From Azovibrio restrictus DSM 23866 (GTDB taxonomy: Bacteria > Pseudomonadota > Gammaproteobacteria > Burkholderiales > Rhodocyclaceae), in NCBI RefSeq assembly GCF_000429665.1, contig NZ_AUCH01000002.1:124001-188000 (forward strand): a stretch of 64,000 nucleotides of DNA, in the 5' to 3' direction. The notes beneath the pieces were generated by a model. That model was not told the DNA's origin, did no database searches, and was given only the letters and a program-made list of their open reading frames with translations. Position 1 is the stretch's first letter, and each line of letters starts with the position of its first letter. Shown here piece by piece: positions 39,003 through 48,595 of the stretch. A program made the position numbers and the translations under genes.

Positions 39003-41858
39003 TCAGTGCTGCAGCTGTGCGGCCAGTCGTTGCCAGGTCGGCGTACCGGGCGCGGCCGCGCTATCCCAGCGGGCATGGGCCTGGATCATTGCGGCTCGGG
39101 CCTGATCGCTGCGCAGGATGCTCAGCATCTGTTCGGGGCTCGTTTCGGGGCCCACGCCGGACAGGACCGAGCGTACCGCACCGGAGCCCTTGGTGCTGAC
39201 CGATGCGGGCGGTTTGTCGAAGTAGATGTCCGTATGGGCGGTGCTCCAGCGGGGAGCATCCAGACGGACGGGTTCGCGTTCCGCATAGTTGCCGTAAACC
39301 GCATACCACTCGATCAGGGGACTGCCCGAGGCGATGTTGTAGATATAGTGCTTGCGGCGGCCTTCCAGAACCGGTTCGAATTGCTCCACCAGCGTGCCGT
39401 CCAGGGTGTGCGCCTCGATCCGGGGTGCCGTGCCGAGGGCGAGCTCCGCATGGTGAGCGGCATAGGGGGCGATGGTGGCGACCGGGGTGCCATCCAGGCT
39501 CACCTGCATGGCCTGGCTGAAACCGTTGTAGATGGATACGGGGGTACTCAGGGTTCTCATGCTGCTGAAACCCAGCACGCTGCCGACGATGGTAACGGCC
39601 ACCACCAGCCGGGCGGTGGCGGGCAGCCAGCCGTCGGCGATCTGGAAGCGATCCCACAGCCCCAGCTTCTTCTGGCGTTTGCGTTCCGTCCCCGTGAGCA
39701 GCCGGGTGTATTTTTGCGGTGCCCGGCTGGGGCTGGGGGCCGCGTCCAGGGGCAGGCCTTCGCTGAGATGGCGGGCGATCTGTTGTTCGGTGCGCAGCAG
39801 CTCTTCCAGACAGATGCCACAGAGGGCTGACAGGGGCGCGGTCATCGAGGCCACCCAGCCGTTGATGGCGTTCATCCAGTCGTTGATGTTGCTCTTGTCC
39901 GCCTCGGGCAGCGTGAACTCCCCCAGGGCTTCGCTCAGGGTCTCCACTTCCATATGCTGCTGCAGGGCCGGGGACAGAACGACGCCCCGGGCCGATTGGT
40001 AGATGTCCACCATGACTTCATGGAGCTCGTTGGCCGTCTTCAATAGCCGCTTGAGTTCCCGGGCACTGACCTTGCCATCGGCGGTGACCACGGCCACCAC
40101 ATTGGCCAGCAGGCCATTGGCGTCCTCCAGGTTGGCAAGGCTGTGTTCGGCGTAGTGCTGCAGCTGGATGAGTCCGATGAGATAGTCCCGCCAGGCAGGG
40201 GAAACCTGTTCCGCCGCAGCCAGGTGCGTGGCCCGGCAGCGGCGGTCGTGGGCCAGGATGCGCCCGTTGATGCGGGTGATGTCGGCTTTGACCTTGTCGA
40301 TGGCTCCGGGCAGCTCCCGGCGGCGGATGGTCCTGCCCCGGAAGGTGAGCTGTTTGCCGCTCGTTTTCAGGACGCCCGCCTGCAGACCCTCAAGCAGCGC
40401 CAGTTCCTCGTTCAACTCGTTGAGTTGCTGCAGATCGATGCCGAGCTGCCGGGGGTACAGGGCCTGCAGGGCTTCCAGCAGGCTGCCCTGGGACAGGGTG
40501 TCCTGGTACAGCTCGGCGGGGTCCTGGGCATGGCGCGTCATCATCCGCCCCAGGTAGGCACCCCGGTAGCGGGTTTCGTATCGGGTACGGGCATAGTCCG
40601 CATCCAGCCGGGCCAGCGTCTCCTCCAGGCTGCTGGGGCTGGCTTCCACGTGGCCCATGAGATGTTCGTTGATGCGCTGCCGGACCGCTTGCGGATCGTC
40701 AAACAGCAGCCAGGCGCTGCGTGAATCGTGGGGGGCCGCCAGGTAGTGCTGCTTGGCATTCTGTTCCCTGTCGGCATTGGCCGGATGGGTGGACCACATC
40801 TGCGGCGGCTGGGCGAACAGGTTCTTGAAAATCCGCTGCTCCTTGCCGCTGTTGCGGGGCATGCGGCCGTAGTCCGGTTTGTCGAGGATTTCCCCCAGCC
40901 GTTCGATGATCCGGGTCTGTACTGCAAACAGGTCGGCCGGCTTTTTCTGCTCGGCCAGCATCCTGTTGGCAAACTGGACGCTGCGCTCCCAGGCGTCGTC
41001 CGCGGCCTGGAGCTTGTGCAGGGCGTGGATCAGCTCGTCGCTGCCGGTCAGCGAAACCGCCACCAGGTCGGCCTGGAATTCCATCTGCCGGGACAGGGCG
41101 CGCTGGGCCAGCACCACGCCGGAGAACACCGTATCCATCAGGGAACGGATGGACCAGACAATCAGCGACAACAGCCAGCCTATCCAGGCGACGCGCAGGT
41201 CGAAGTGGGACAGGCCGGCCAGGAACTTGTCCAGGGCATCACGTTTGGCAATGACATGGCCTGCGATCTGCTGGGCGATATAAACCCAGGTGCCGATGGC
41301 CATGGAACGCTGGGCAAAGTGGCCGAACTCGTGGGCGAGCACGGCCTTCAATTCGCTCAGGGTGAGACAGTTCACCAGGGGCAGGCCGATTTCCAGGTTT
41401 TTCCTGGAGGGGAACAGCAGGTTGAGAATGGACAGGTCGTAGAACACCGAGGCATTGACCCGGGGGGAGAGGAAAACCCGGTGCGGCCTGGGAGCTCCCG
41501 CCTCATCGGCCAGCCGGTTGAGGAAGGCGAATACCTGCGGGTGATCGGCCGCCTTGATCTCCAGGTCCTTGCTGTCGCCGCCTTTCTGGACGAAGAACAC
41601 GGCCTTGAGCATGAAGATGGCCAGAAAAGCGGCGCAGCAGCCGAGCAGGCCGTGCAGCAGCGGATCGTCAATGCCGGCAGCCACTTCGCTCAGGGTGCTA
41701 TAGGCGACCCAGGCAAACCAGCCCGTCAAGGCCAGGTAGAGGGCCACGAACAGCAGCAGGCTCAGCACCGCCAGCCAGGCGTTGCGTTTGTACTGGCTGG
41801 TGGCCTGTATCAGCGTGGGAGGGACGTCAGTGGGGCCGGAGGGGTAGATGTCTTCCAT
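39003..41858 (-). CDS. Large membrane M48-family metalloprotease
   Basis: 951 residues; typical M48 (HtpX, Ste24-like) proteins are 280-450. Two N-terminal helices (WLAVLSLLLFVALYLALTGW; LLGCCAAFLAIFMLKAVFFV) precede the protease domain. Zinc motif HEFGH is in LKAVLAHEFGHFAQRSMAIG and the third ligand in QMEFQADLVAVSLTG. Further helices lie around residues 215-260. A long cytosolic or periplasmic helical region (about 340-740) and a C-terminal helix near 755 precede a beta-rich tail. Related large M48 proteins occur in Proteobacteria without assigned role; membrane-protein quality control is a guess. Confidence 0.85.
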   Translation of the reverse strand: MEDIYPSGPTDVPPTLIQATSQYKRNAWLAVLSLLLFVALYLALTGWFAWVAYSTLSEVAAGIDDPLLHGLLGCCAAFLAIFMLKAVFFVQKGGDSKDLEIKAADHPQVFAFLNRLADEAGAPRPHRVFLSPRVNASVFYDLSILNLLFPSRKNLEIGLPLVNCLTLSELKAVLAHEFGHFAQRSMAIGTWVYIAQQIAGHVIAKRDALDKFLAGLSHFDLRVAWIGWLLSLIVWSIRSLMDTVFSGVVLAQRALSRQMEFQADLVAVSLTGSDELIHALHKLQAADDAWERSVQFANRMLAEQKKPADLFAVQTRIIERLGEILDKPDYGRMPRNSGKEQRIFKNLFAQPPQMWSTHPANADREQNAKQHYLAAPHDSRSAWLLFDDPQAVRQRINEHLMGHVEASPSSLEETLARLDADYARTRYETRYRGAYLGRMMTRHAQDPAELYQDTLSQGSLLEALQALYPRQLGIDLQQLNELNEELALLEGLQAGVLKTSGKQLTFRGRTIRRRELPGAIDKVKADITRINGRILAHDRRCRATHLAAAEQVSPAWRDYLIGLIQLQHYAEHSLANLEDANGLLANVVAVVTADGKVSARELKRLLKTANELHEVMVDIYQSARGVVLSPALQQHMEVETLSEALGEFTLPEADKSNINDWMNAINGWVASMTAPLSALCGICLEELLRTEQQIARHLSEGLPLDAAPSPSRAPQKYTRLLTGTERKRQKKLGLWDRFQIADGWLPATARLVVAVTIVGSVLGFSSMRTLSTPVSIYNGFSQAMQVSLDGTPVATIAPYAAHHAELALGTAPRIEAHTLDGTLVEQFEPVLEGRRKHYIYNIASGSPLIEWYAVYGNYAEREPVRLDAPRWSTAHTDIYFDKPPASVSTKGSGAVRSVLSGVGPETSPEQMLSILRSDQARAAMIQAHARWDSAAAPGTPTWQRLAAQLQH

Positions 41859-41954
41859 GGAGGGTCCGTGTCATGGCTGGGGAAATTGATGTCCGGCATA
41901 TTCTATATGCATGGTCAATCTTCCTGGGGCTCATGACAGGCCCGGGCGATCCGT

Positions 41955-43757
41955 TCAAGCGGTGCGCAGGTGCCGCACCGCGCCTTCCAGCTCCCGGGCC
42001 AGGCCCTGGATGTCGCGCACGGTGAGGCCCGAGCGCTCCAGGGCCTGGTGGGTCTGTTCCACCATCAGGGCCACTTCCTGGACATTGCGGGCGATTTCGT
42101 TGGCCGCGTCGGTCTGGGCGCTGGTGGCGTCCACGATTTCCCCCACGTGTTTCCGGGATTCGCTCACTTCCGCGTGGATGCTGGAGAGGGCCTGGGACAG
42201 CTGATCCACCACCTGCACCCCCTGGTCCACCTGCAGGCTGCTCTTGCGGATGTCTTCCACCACCGACTGGATTTCCCGCTGGATGGCGGTGATGGTCAGG
42301 CCGATCTCGGTGGTGGATTGGCCGGTCCGGTCGGCCAGTTTCCGGACCTCGTCGGCCACCACGGCAAAGCCGCGCCCCTGTTCCCCGGCCCGGGCCGCCT
42401 CGATGGCGGCGTTCAGGGCAAGCAGGTTGGTCTGGTCGGCGATTTCCTTGATCACGGCGACGATGCGGCCCACCTCCTGGGAACGGGCTTCCAGTTCCCC
42501 CACCATCCGGGCGGAGCTGCGGATGGCTGCCACCGCCCCGTGCATTTCCCCGGCGGCGCTCACGGCCAGGGCCTGGCCCTCCCGGGAGCGTTCCCCGGCC
42601 CGCTCGGCGATGCTGGCGGTCTCCTGGGCGTGGGCGCTGATCTCGTGGATGCTGACGGTGAGTTCCTGGACGGCGGCCGAGGTCTGCTGGGTGGCATCGG
42701 TCTGGCTGCTGGAGGCCCGGGTGATGCGCTCGCTTTCCCCGGCCAGATCGTCCGTATGCCGTGCCAGGGTCTGGCTGGCTTCCCGGGTGTGGCGGATGAG
42801 CTGGCCGAAGCCGCTGGCCATCTGGTTGAAGGCGGCGGCGGTGGCGCCGATTTCGTCGCTGGAGCAGATTTCCGCCTGGCGCGTCAGGTCGCCGCCGGCC
42901 ATGGCATGGGTGCTCGCCTGAAGGGCGCGGATGCTGCGCAGGATGGCCATGTAGGCGCCCACCAGCAGCCAGCCGAGCAGGAGCAGCACCAGCCCCAGGG
43001 TGCCGATGCTGGCGCCCAGCTTGCCCTGGGCCGTGGCGTGGCGGGCTGCCAGGGAGCGGCGGATTTCCGGCTCCAGGGCCCGGGCCAGCTGCAGGACCGC
43101 ATCCAGAACGCCGTTGCCCTGGGCCTGGAAGGCCGCCGGCTCCAGGTCGAAATCGCTGGTGTTGATGACCTTGGTGACCAGCTGTTCCTGGAAGCTCAGC
43201 AGCTGGGCGTTCAACTGGTTGTAGGCCGGCTCCAGGCGGCCCCGGGCCTCCGGGTCCAGGGTGTAGGCGGCTTCCAGGTCGGTGGCGATCCAGTCCATCA
43301 GGGTCACGAAGCCGGCCTGGGCGATGCCCAGCTTCTCCCGCTGGGACAGGGGCAGGCGCTGGTTGGCGATGGCCTTGGCGCCCATGTCCCGGGCCGGGGC
43401 CAGTTCCTTCTGCAGTTCCGGCAGCTTGGCCGTGAGGATGCCGATCAGGGTATGGGCCAGGGGGTCGTCGTCCCGCTGCAGGCCGTGCAGGCTGACCTGG
43501 GCCCGGAAGGTTTCCAGCACTTCCTGGGGATTGCCCTCCTGATCCTGGGCCCGGCGCAGCTGTTCCAGGTCCGGCAGGACCCGGGCCAGCCCCGCCAGCT
43601 CCGTTTCCAGGACCTGGGCATCGCGGCGGATTTCCGTCACCAGGACCAGGGTGATGAGGACCAGGGGCAGGGTGGCCAGAAGCGCCAGGAGCAGCAGTTT
43701 GGCCCGGTAGTCGAGCCGGTTGACCAGGAGGACGGCGGGCAGGAACAGGATTTTCAT
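41955..43757 (-). CDS. Methyl-accepting chemotaxis protein
   Basis: 600 residues: TM1 (about 20-42), helical periplasmic domain (about 45-245), TM2 (about 252-275), HAMP, then a cytoplasmic signalling domain with the hairpin tip EIADQTNLLALNAAIEAARAGEQGRGFAVVADEVRKLADR. The tip is the invariant CheA/CheW contact. Ligand is unknown; the N-terminal domain is long-helical without a recognised Cache or 4HB signature. It lies 4 bases downstream of the EAL-CBS-GGDEF gene on the same strand, so both may be expressed together. Confidence 0.95.
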   Translation of the reverse strand: MKILFLPAVLLVNRLDYRAKLLLLALLATLPLVLITLVLVTEIRRDAQVLETELAGLARVLPDLEQLRRAQDQEGNPQEVLETFRAQVSLHGLQRDDDPLAHTLIGILTAKLPELQKELAPARDMGAKAIANQRLPLSQREKLGIAQAGFVTLMDWIATDLEAAYTLDPEARGRLEPAYNQLNAQLLSFQEQLVTKVINTSDFDLEPAAFQAQGNGVLDAVLQLARALEPEIRRSLAARHATAQGKLGASIGTLGLVLLLLGWLLVGAYMAILRSIRALQASTHAMAGGDLTRQAEICSSDEIGATAAAFNQMASGFGQLIRHTREASQTLARHTDDLAGESERITRASSSQTDATQQTSAAVQELTVSIHEISAHAQETASIAERAGERSREGQALAVSAAGEMHGAVAAIRSSARMVGELEARSQEVGRIVAVIKEIADQTNLLALNAAIEAARAGEQGRGFAVVADEVRKLADRTGQSTTEIGLTITAIQREIQSVVEDIRKSSLQVDQGVQVVDQLSQALSSIHAEVSESRKHVGEIVDATSAQTDAANEIARNVQEVALMVEQTHQALERSGLTVRDIQGLARELEGAVRHLRTA

Positions 43758-43761
43758 GGTC

Positions 43762-45651
43762 TCAGGCCGGGCAGCTCAGGGGGGACGGGGGGACATCCAG
43801 GCCCGCGAGGGCCAGGAAATGGCTACGGCGGCGCTCGATGAAGAGGCTGGAGCCGCGCTGCTTCTTGGCCTGCTTCTTGGCGTCGGCGGCCGCCGTGGCG
43901 ATCTCGTGGTGGGATTCGTACTGGTTGCTGTCGGCCAGCAGGGCGCCGATGGACAGGGCGGGCAGGGGATGCAGCACCTCCTCGCCCCGCCGGTTTTCGC
44001 CTACCAGGCCGCCCCGCTGCAGGTCCTCGGCGGTGAAGATGGGCAGCACCCGCTCGTCGAACAGCTTCAGGGCCCGGGCGCAGCGGACTTCCCAGTCATT
44101 GCTCTGGAACAGGATCAGGAAGTCGTCGCCGCCGATGTGGCCGACGAAGTCCAGGCGGCTGTCGGCCACCTCCACCAGAATCTGCCCCAGGAGCTGGATC
44201 ACGTCGTCGCCCCGGCGGTAGCCATAGACGTCGTTGAAGGGCTTGAAGTTGTCCAGGTCCGCATAGCAGGCGGCAAAGCGCACCCCGGCCTTGAGCAGCC
44301 GGTCGATGTGTTCGTTGATGGGAACGTTGCCGGGCAACTGGGTGAGGGGGTTGGCGTAGCGGGCCGCGGAAATCTGCATCTCGGTGATCAGGGCCATCAG
44401 GTCGTGGCCGCTGCCCACCCCCATGTAGCGCCCGGCGCTGGTGACGATGAAGCCATCGAACAGGTAGTGCCGGGCCGCCCGGGAGAGGATCAGGCCCAGT
44501 TCCTGGACCGTGGCGTTTTCATCCACGATCAGGGGGGCCGGGTCCATGAACATGGAGCAGGGCTTCTTGCCGTACAGCTCCCGGCGGAAGGGCCGGGCAA
44601 AGCGGTCGATCAGGGTGTGGCGGTTGATCAGGCCCACCGGCATGCCCTCCTGAACCACCGGCAGCACTTCCAGCTGAGTCTCGCTTTCGAAGCGTTCGAA
44701 CACCAGGTCGTTGTCGGCCCGGGGGTCTATGGGCTCGATGTAATGCAGCAGGGTGCGGGCCGTGGTGATGCTGCTGGTGGCCATGGCCTGGGGAAAGACC
44801 GCCACCCGGCGGCTGCAGAGCACGTCCAGCACCTCCTGGCGCGGGCAGGTGGCCGGGGCGGGCACCGGCCGGGCGATGAAATAGCCCTGGCCGCAGGCGA
44901 TGCCCAGGTCACGCACAGTCTGCAGGTCGGCGGCGGACTCTATGCCTTCGGCGATGATGTGGGCGGTACAGGTCTCGGCCAGGTCCTGCATGGCCTTGAC
45001 GAACTGGAACTTGAGGTCGTCCTGGCCGATGCCGGTGATGAAGTGGCGGTCTATCTTGACGTATTCGGGGCGGATCTCCGACCACATGCGCAGGTTGGAA
45101 AAACCTTCGCCCAGGTCGTCGATGGCGATCTGGTAGCCCAGGCTGCGGAAGTGGGCCAGGGTGGCCTGGATTTCCGGGAAATCGGTGATCTGCTGGTTTT
45201 CCGTGAGCTCGATCACCACCCGGGAAGGGGGCAGGCCCAGGCGGCGCAGGAAGGCCAGGGTCTCGCCGTTCTTGAAGCGGGGGTCCAGCAGGCAGGCGGG
45301 ACTGGCGTTGATGAACAGCTTGCCTGGCAGGCGCAGCTCGGCAAAGGCCTGCAGGACGGTTTCCCGGCAGGCATGTTCCAGCTCCAGGCCCAGGTGATGG
45401 CGGCGCGCGGCGCCGAACAGGGCGTCGGGCATGTGCAGCGGATGGCCCTCGGGGCCCCGGATCAGACCTTCGAACCCCATGGTGCTGTGGGCCCGGCAGT
45501 CGAGGATGGGCTGGAACACGGCGCTCAGCCGGTGTTCGCGGATCAGTTCGGTGAGGGCCCGGGCCTCCCCGGTTTCGGGGGCCATGGGGGGAAAGGCCGC
45601 GCCCTGCATGGCGTGCCGTTCGGGTGTCAGATGGGGAAAGGGATTGAGCAT
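43762..45651 (-). CDS. EAL-CBS-GGDEF c-di-GMP phosphodiesterase with degenerate cyclase domain
   Basis: 629 residues from ATG 45651 (GGAGGG upstream). The N-terminal EAL domain (about 30-275) has E-G-L in MGFEGLIRG, N in INASP, E in IELTEN, D-D in AIDDLGEGFSN, K in KIDRHF, E in AEGIES and Q in GQGYFIARP, so all catalytic residues are present. A CBS pair (about 285-415) follows. The GGDEF domain (about 440-600) has GGDDF instead of GG[DE]EF, so it is probably a regulatory GTP site. CBS pairs bind adenosyl nucleotides. Overall a predicted c-di-GMP hydrolase under nucleotide control. Confidence 0.9.
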   Translation of the reverse strand: MLNPFPHLTPERHAMQGAAFPPMAPETGEARALTELIREHRLSAVFQPILDCRAHSTMGFEGLIRGPEGHPLHMPDALFGAARRHHLGLELEHACRETVLQAFAELRLPGKLFINASPACLLDPRFKNGETLAFLRRLGLPPSRVVIELTENQQITDFPEIQATLAHFRSLGYQIAIDDLGEGFSNLRMWSEIRPEYVKIDRHFITGIGQDDLKFQFVKAMQDLAETCTAHIIAEGIESAADLQTVRDLGIACGQGYFIARPVPAPATCPRQEVLDVLCSRRVAVFPQAMATSSITTARTLLHYIEPIDPRADNDLVFERFESETQLEVLPVVQEGMPVGLINRHTLIDRFARPFRRELYGKKPCSMFMDPAPLIVDENATVQELGLILSRAARHYLFDGFIVTSAGRYMGVGSGHDLMALITEMQISAARYANPLTQLPGNVPINEHIDRLLKAGVRFAACYADLDNFKPFNDVYGYRRGDDVIQLLGQILVEVADSRLDFVGHIGGDDFLILFQSNDWEVRCARALKLFDERVLPIFTAEDLQRGGLVGENRRGEEVLHPLPALSIGALLADSNQYESHHEIATAAADAKKQAKKQRGSSLFIERRRSHFLALAGLDVPPSPLSCPA

Positions 45652-45787
45652 GATCGGCAACCCTCCGCGCTGTAGGGAGGGGCGATGCTAGGGCTTTCCG
45701 GTTACAGGCACGTGAAGGGGGTAAAGGGGTAAAGGCGGCAAAGGGTTTATCATCTTCGCTGCCAGGAGCCGAAGGGAGAAGATCATC

Positions 45788-47713
45788 GTGTTGGGAGAGC
45801 AGATTCGCCAGGAACGGCTGCGGCTTGCCATCCCCATCCTGGGGGCGCTGCTGCTGCTCAACGGGGTGATCGGCATGCTGGCCTGGCAGGACCGCCAGGC
45901 CCGGCTGGAGGCTGCAGCGCTCCAGACCGAACACGCTGCCCAGATCGTGATGCAGCGGAGCGAGGCCAAATTGAGGCAGTTGGACGATCTGCTCACCGGC
46001 ATCAGTGAGGTGCTGGCCGTACGCCAGGGCGTGCCCGCCAAGCCTGACCTTTATGTGCACCGGCTGCTGGTGCGGCGTAACACCCTGACCGACGGGGTGC
46101 ACTGGATCTTCCTGGTGCGTCCCGATGGTTTTCTGGCTGAATCTTCCCGGCAGTTTCCCGTGCTGCCGGTCAATGTGGCCGACCGGGAGTATTTTTCCCG
46201 GCAGCTTGAGCACTGGGATCAGGGACTCTACCTGGGCGCCCCTCTGCGAGCCCGACTTCAGGGGGAAAGTTTCGTCCCGGTGAGTCGCCGAGTGAGTAAT
46301 GACGGCGGGCTGTTTCTCGGTGTGGCCGCCGCAGGCTTGAATCCGGATGCCCTGCTGGAACTTATCCGGGATCAGTCCCAGTCCTTGCCCGCGGGGTTTC
46401 AGGCCGGAATCTTCCTGCCCGAGGGCGTTGCCCTGGCCTGCCTGGGGATGAGCTGCGATACCGCCGGCCTCCAGGCCAGCCCCCTGTTTGCCCGCTTCCT
46501 GCCCGGGGAGGCGGAAACCTGTGCGGTCCGGGGGGCGCCCCTGCTGGATCAGACGGCCGTGGTGGGCAGTTACGGCCGGTCCCAGGTGTATCCCCTGGTG
46601 GTGGCGGTGCAGGTGCCCCAGGCTCTGGTGCATCAGGAATGGCTGCAGCAGATGCGCCAGCAGGCCCCGGCGGCCCTGATACTGAATCTGGCCCTGGTGG
46701 CCCTGGCTCGGGTGGCCCATCGGCAGTTCCGCCGCCGCCGGGATGCCCTGCATGCCCTGGAGCGCGCCAATCAGGAGCTGGAGCGGCGGGTGGCGGAGCG
46801 GACCGATCTCCTCCAGGCCAGCGAGGCCCGGGCCCGGGCTTTCATGAATACGGCCCGGGACGCGGTGGTGGTGATCAATGACCGGCAGCGGATCCTGGAA
46901 TTCAACCCGGCGGCGGAGCGGATGTTCGGCTACCAGGGCAGCGAGGTGCTGGGGCAGGACCTGAGCCTGCTGATGCCTGAAGAGATGGCCGAACTCCATG
47001 CCCGGCAGGTGGGTGAGAGTCCGCTCCTGGAAGGGGGGCACCAGATGGGAAAGGGGCGGGAAATCCAGGCCATGCGCCGGGACGGGAGCCGTTTTCCCGT
47101 GGAAGTGAGCGTGGGGAGCACCCTGGTGGGGAGCGAGCCGGTGCATGTGGGCATCCTGCGCGACATCACCGAACGCAAGGAGGCCGAGTGGCAGCTGCAG
47201 CGCCTGGCCACCGTGGATGGCCTCACCGGGGTGTTCAACCGCCGGGCCTTCATGGAGCAGGGTGAGCAGATGCTGGCCCTGGCGCGGCGCTATGACTGGC
47301 CCCTGGCGGTGCTGATGCTCGACGCGGACTACTTCAAGAAGGTCAATGACAGCTACGGCCACCACGTGGGCGACCAGCTGCTGCGCCTGCTGGCCGAGCG
47401 TATCGGCGCCGTCCTGCGCAGCACCGACATCCTGGGCCGTCTGGGGGGCGAGGAGTTCGGTCTGGTATTGCCTGAGACCGGCGCCCAGGGCGCGGCAGAA
47501 CTGGGGCAAAGGCTGTTGCGGGTGGTGCGCGAGGCCAGCCTGCCCCTGGAGGACGGGGGCGTGCTGCGCTTTACCGTCAGTATCGGCGGCGCCACCCTGG
47601 AAGCCGGGGATGGCTGCCTGGACGATCTCTTTCGCCGGGCCGACGCCTGCTTGTACCAGGCCAAGGACGGGGGGCGGGACCGACTGGAGCTGGCGCTGCC
47701 GGGCCAGGGCTGA
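45788..47713 (+). CDS. Membrane diguanylate cyclase (Cache-PAS-GGDEF)
   Basis: 641 residues from GTG 45788. TM1 (about 14-34), a periplasmic Cache-type domain with the signature VNVADREYFSRQL, and TM2 (about 295-312) are followed by a PAS domain (about 350-470: FMNTARDAVVVINDRQRILE). The GGDEF domain has active RLGGEEF, I-site RSTD five residues earlier and DADYFKKVNDSYGHHVGDQL. Start is uncertain (GTG or the following TTG). It is divergent from the EAL-CBS-GGDEF gene, so a synthesising and a degrading enzyme share one control region (45652-45787). Confidence 0.9.
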   Translation: MLGEQIRQERLRLAIPILGALLLLNGVIGMLAWQDRQARLEAAALQTEHAAQIVMQRSEAKLRQLDDLLTGISEVLAVRQGVPAKPDLYVHRLLVRRNTLTDGVHWIFLVRPDGFLAESSRQFPVLPVNVADREYFSRQLEHWDQGLYLGAPLRARLQGESFVPVSRRVSNDGGLFLGVAAAGLNPDALLELIRDQSQSLPAGFQAGIFLPEGVALACLGMSCDTAGLQASPLFARFLPGEAETCAVRGAPLLDQTAVVGSYGRSQVYPLVVAVQVPQALVHQEWLQQMRQQAPAALILNLALVALARVAHRQFRRRRDALHALERANQELERRVAERTDLLQASEARARAFMNTARDAVVVINDRQRILEFNPAAERMFGYQGSEVLGQDLSLLMPEEMAELHARQVGESPLLEGGHQMGKGREIQAMRRDGSRFPVEVSVGSTLVGSEPVHVGILRDITERKEAEWQLQRLATVDGLTGVFNRRAFMEQGEQMLALARRYDWPLAVLMLDADYFKKVNDSYGHHVGDQLLRLLAERIGAVLRSTDILGRLGGEEFGLVLPETGAQGAAELGQRLLRVVREASLPLEDGGVLRFTVSIGGATLEAGDGCLDDLFRRADACLYQAKDGGRDRLELALPGQG

Positions 47714-47735
47714 GCCCGGGCGTCCGGAAAAAGAA

Positions 47736-47760
47736 AAACCGCCCGGCAGGCGGGCGGTTT
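47736..47760. terminator. Bidirectional terminator between cyclase and ppiC
   Basis: AAACCGCCCG (47736-47745) and CGGGCGGTTT (47751-47760) form a 10-bp stem with a 5-base loop. Leftward RNA gets a long T-rich tail after the hairpin (from the A-run at 47728-47738); rightward RNA a short one. It serves the convergent ppiC and cyclase genes. Confidence 0.85.
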
Positions 47761-47783
47761 CAGGGATGCCGGGGAACGCCGGC

Positions 47784-48569
47784 TTAGTTCACCTTGGCCT
47801 TGGCGCGCAGCTCTTCGATGAGCTTTTCCACCTTCTGCTGGTTGGCCCGCTGGGTCAGCTGGGGCTTCAGTTGTTCGAAGGGGGGAGGGGTCAGGTTGCG
47901 GCTGTCGTCCAGCTGGATCACGTGGTAGCCGAAGTCGCTCTTCACCGGGGTCTTGGTGTACTTGCCCTTTTCCAGCTTCACCATGGCGTCGGAGAAGGGC
48001 TTCACGAAGGCGGAGGGCACGCTCCAGCCCAGGTCGCCGCCGTTGTCCTTGGAACCAGGGTCCTTGGACTGCTTGGCCAGGTCGGCGAACTTCTCGCCCT
48101 TTTCCAGCTTGGCGATGATGGCCTTGGCGTCGTCTTCCTTCTCCACCAGGATGTGGCGGGCACGGTATTCGATGCCGCCCAGCTGGGTCTTGAAGGCCTC
48201 GTAGTCCTTCTTCAGCTGGGCATCGGTGACCGGGTTGGCCTTGACGTAGTCGGCGATGAAGGCGCGGATCAGGATGGCCTGGCGGGTGATTTCCATCTGG
48301 CCGATCACGTCGGGCTTCTTGTCCAGGCCCTTCTTCTTGGCTTCGCTCACCAGCAGTTCCCGGCGCACCAGCTCTTCCTTGACGGCGTTGCGGAACTCGG
48401 GGTCATCCTTGGCGCCCTGGGCCTTCTGCTCGTTGATGAAGGCGTCGGCCACGTGCTGGGGAATGGCTTGGCCATTGACGGTGACGAAGGCCTTGTCGGC
48501 GGCCAGGGCGGGTGCAGCGATCAGGGCGCCAGCGATCAGGGCGGCGGAGAGCTTGGTCAGTTTCAGCAT
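47784..48569 (-). CDS. Periplasmic parvulin-type peptidyl-prolyl isomerase (PpiC/PrsA-like)
   Basis: 261 residues from ATG 48569. Signal peptide MLKLTKLSAALIAGALIAAP then ALA; a chaperone N-domain with the SurA/PrsA helix pattern; parvulin domain at about 130-225 with RARHILVEKEDDAKAIIAKL, the SKDPGSKDNGGDLGW core and the SDFGYHVIQLDD end. It should help outer-membrane or periplasmic proteins fold. The open frame extends to 48599, overlapping the bolA stop by ATGA, but ATG 48569 starts the signal peptide directly. Fourth gene of the yciB-yciI-bolA-ppiC block. Confidence 0.9.
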   Translation of the reverse strand: MLKLTKLSAALIAGALIAAPALAADKAFVTVNGQAIPQHVADAFINEQKAQGAKDDPEFRNAVKEELVRRELLVSEAKKKGLDKKPDVIGQMEITRQAILIRAFIADYVKANPVTDAQLKKDYEAFKTQLGGIEYRARHILVEKEDDAKAIIAKLEKGEKFADLAKQSKDPGSKDNGGDLGWSVPSAFVKPFSDAMVKLEKGKYTKTPVKSDFGYHVIQLDDSRNLTPPPFEQLKPQLTQRANQQKVEKLIEELRAKAKVN

Positions 48570-48595
48570 TTGTATTTTGTCCTTGTGGGGAATGT

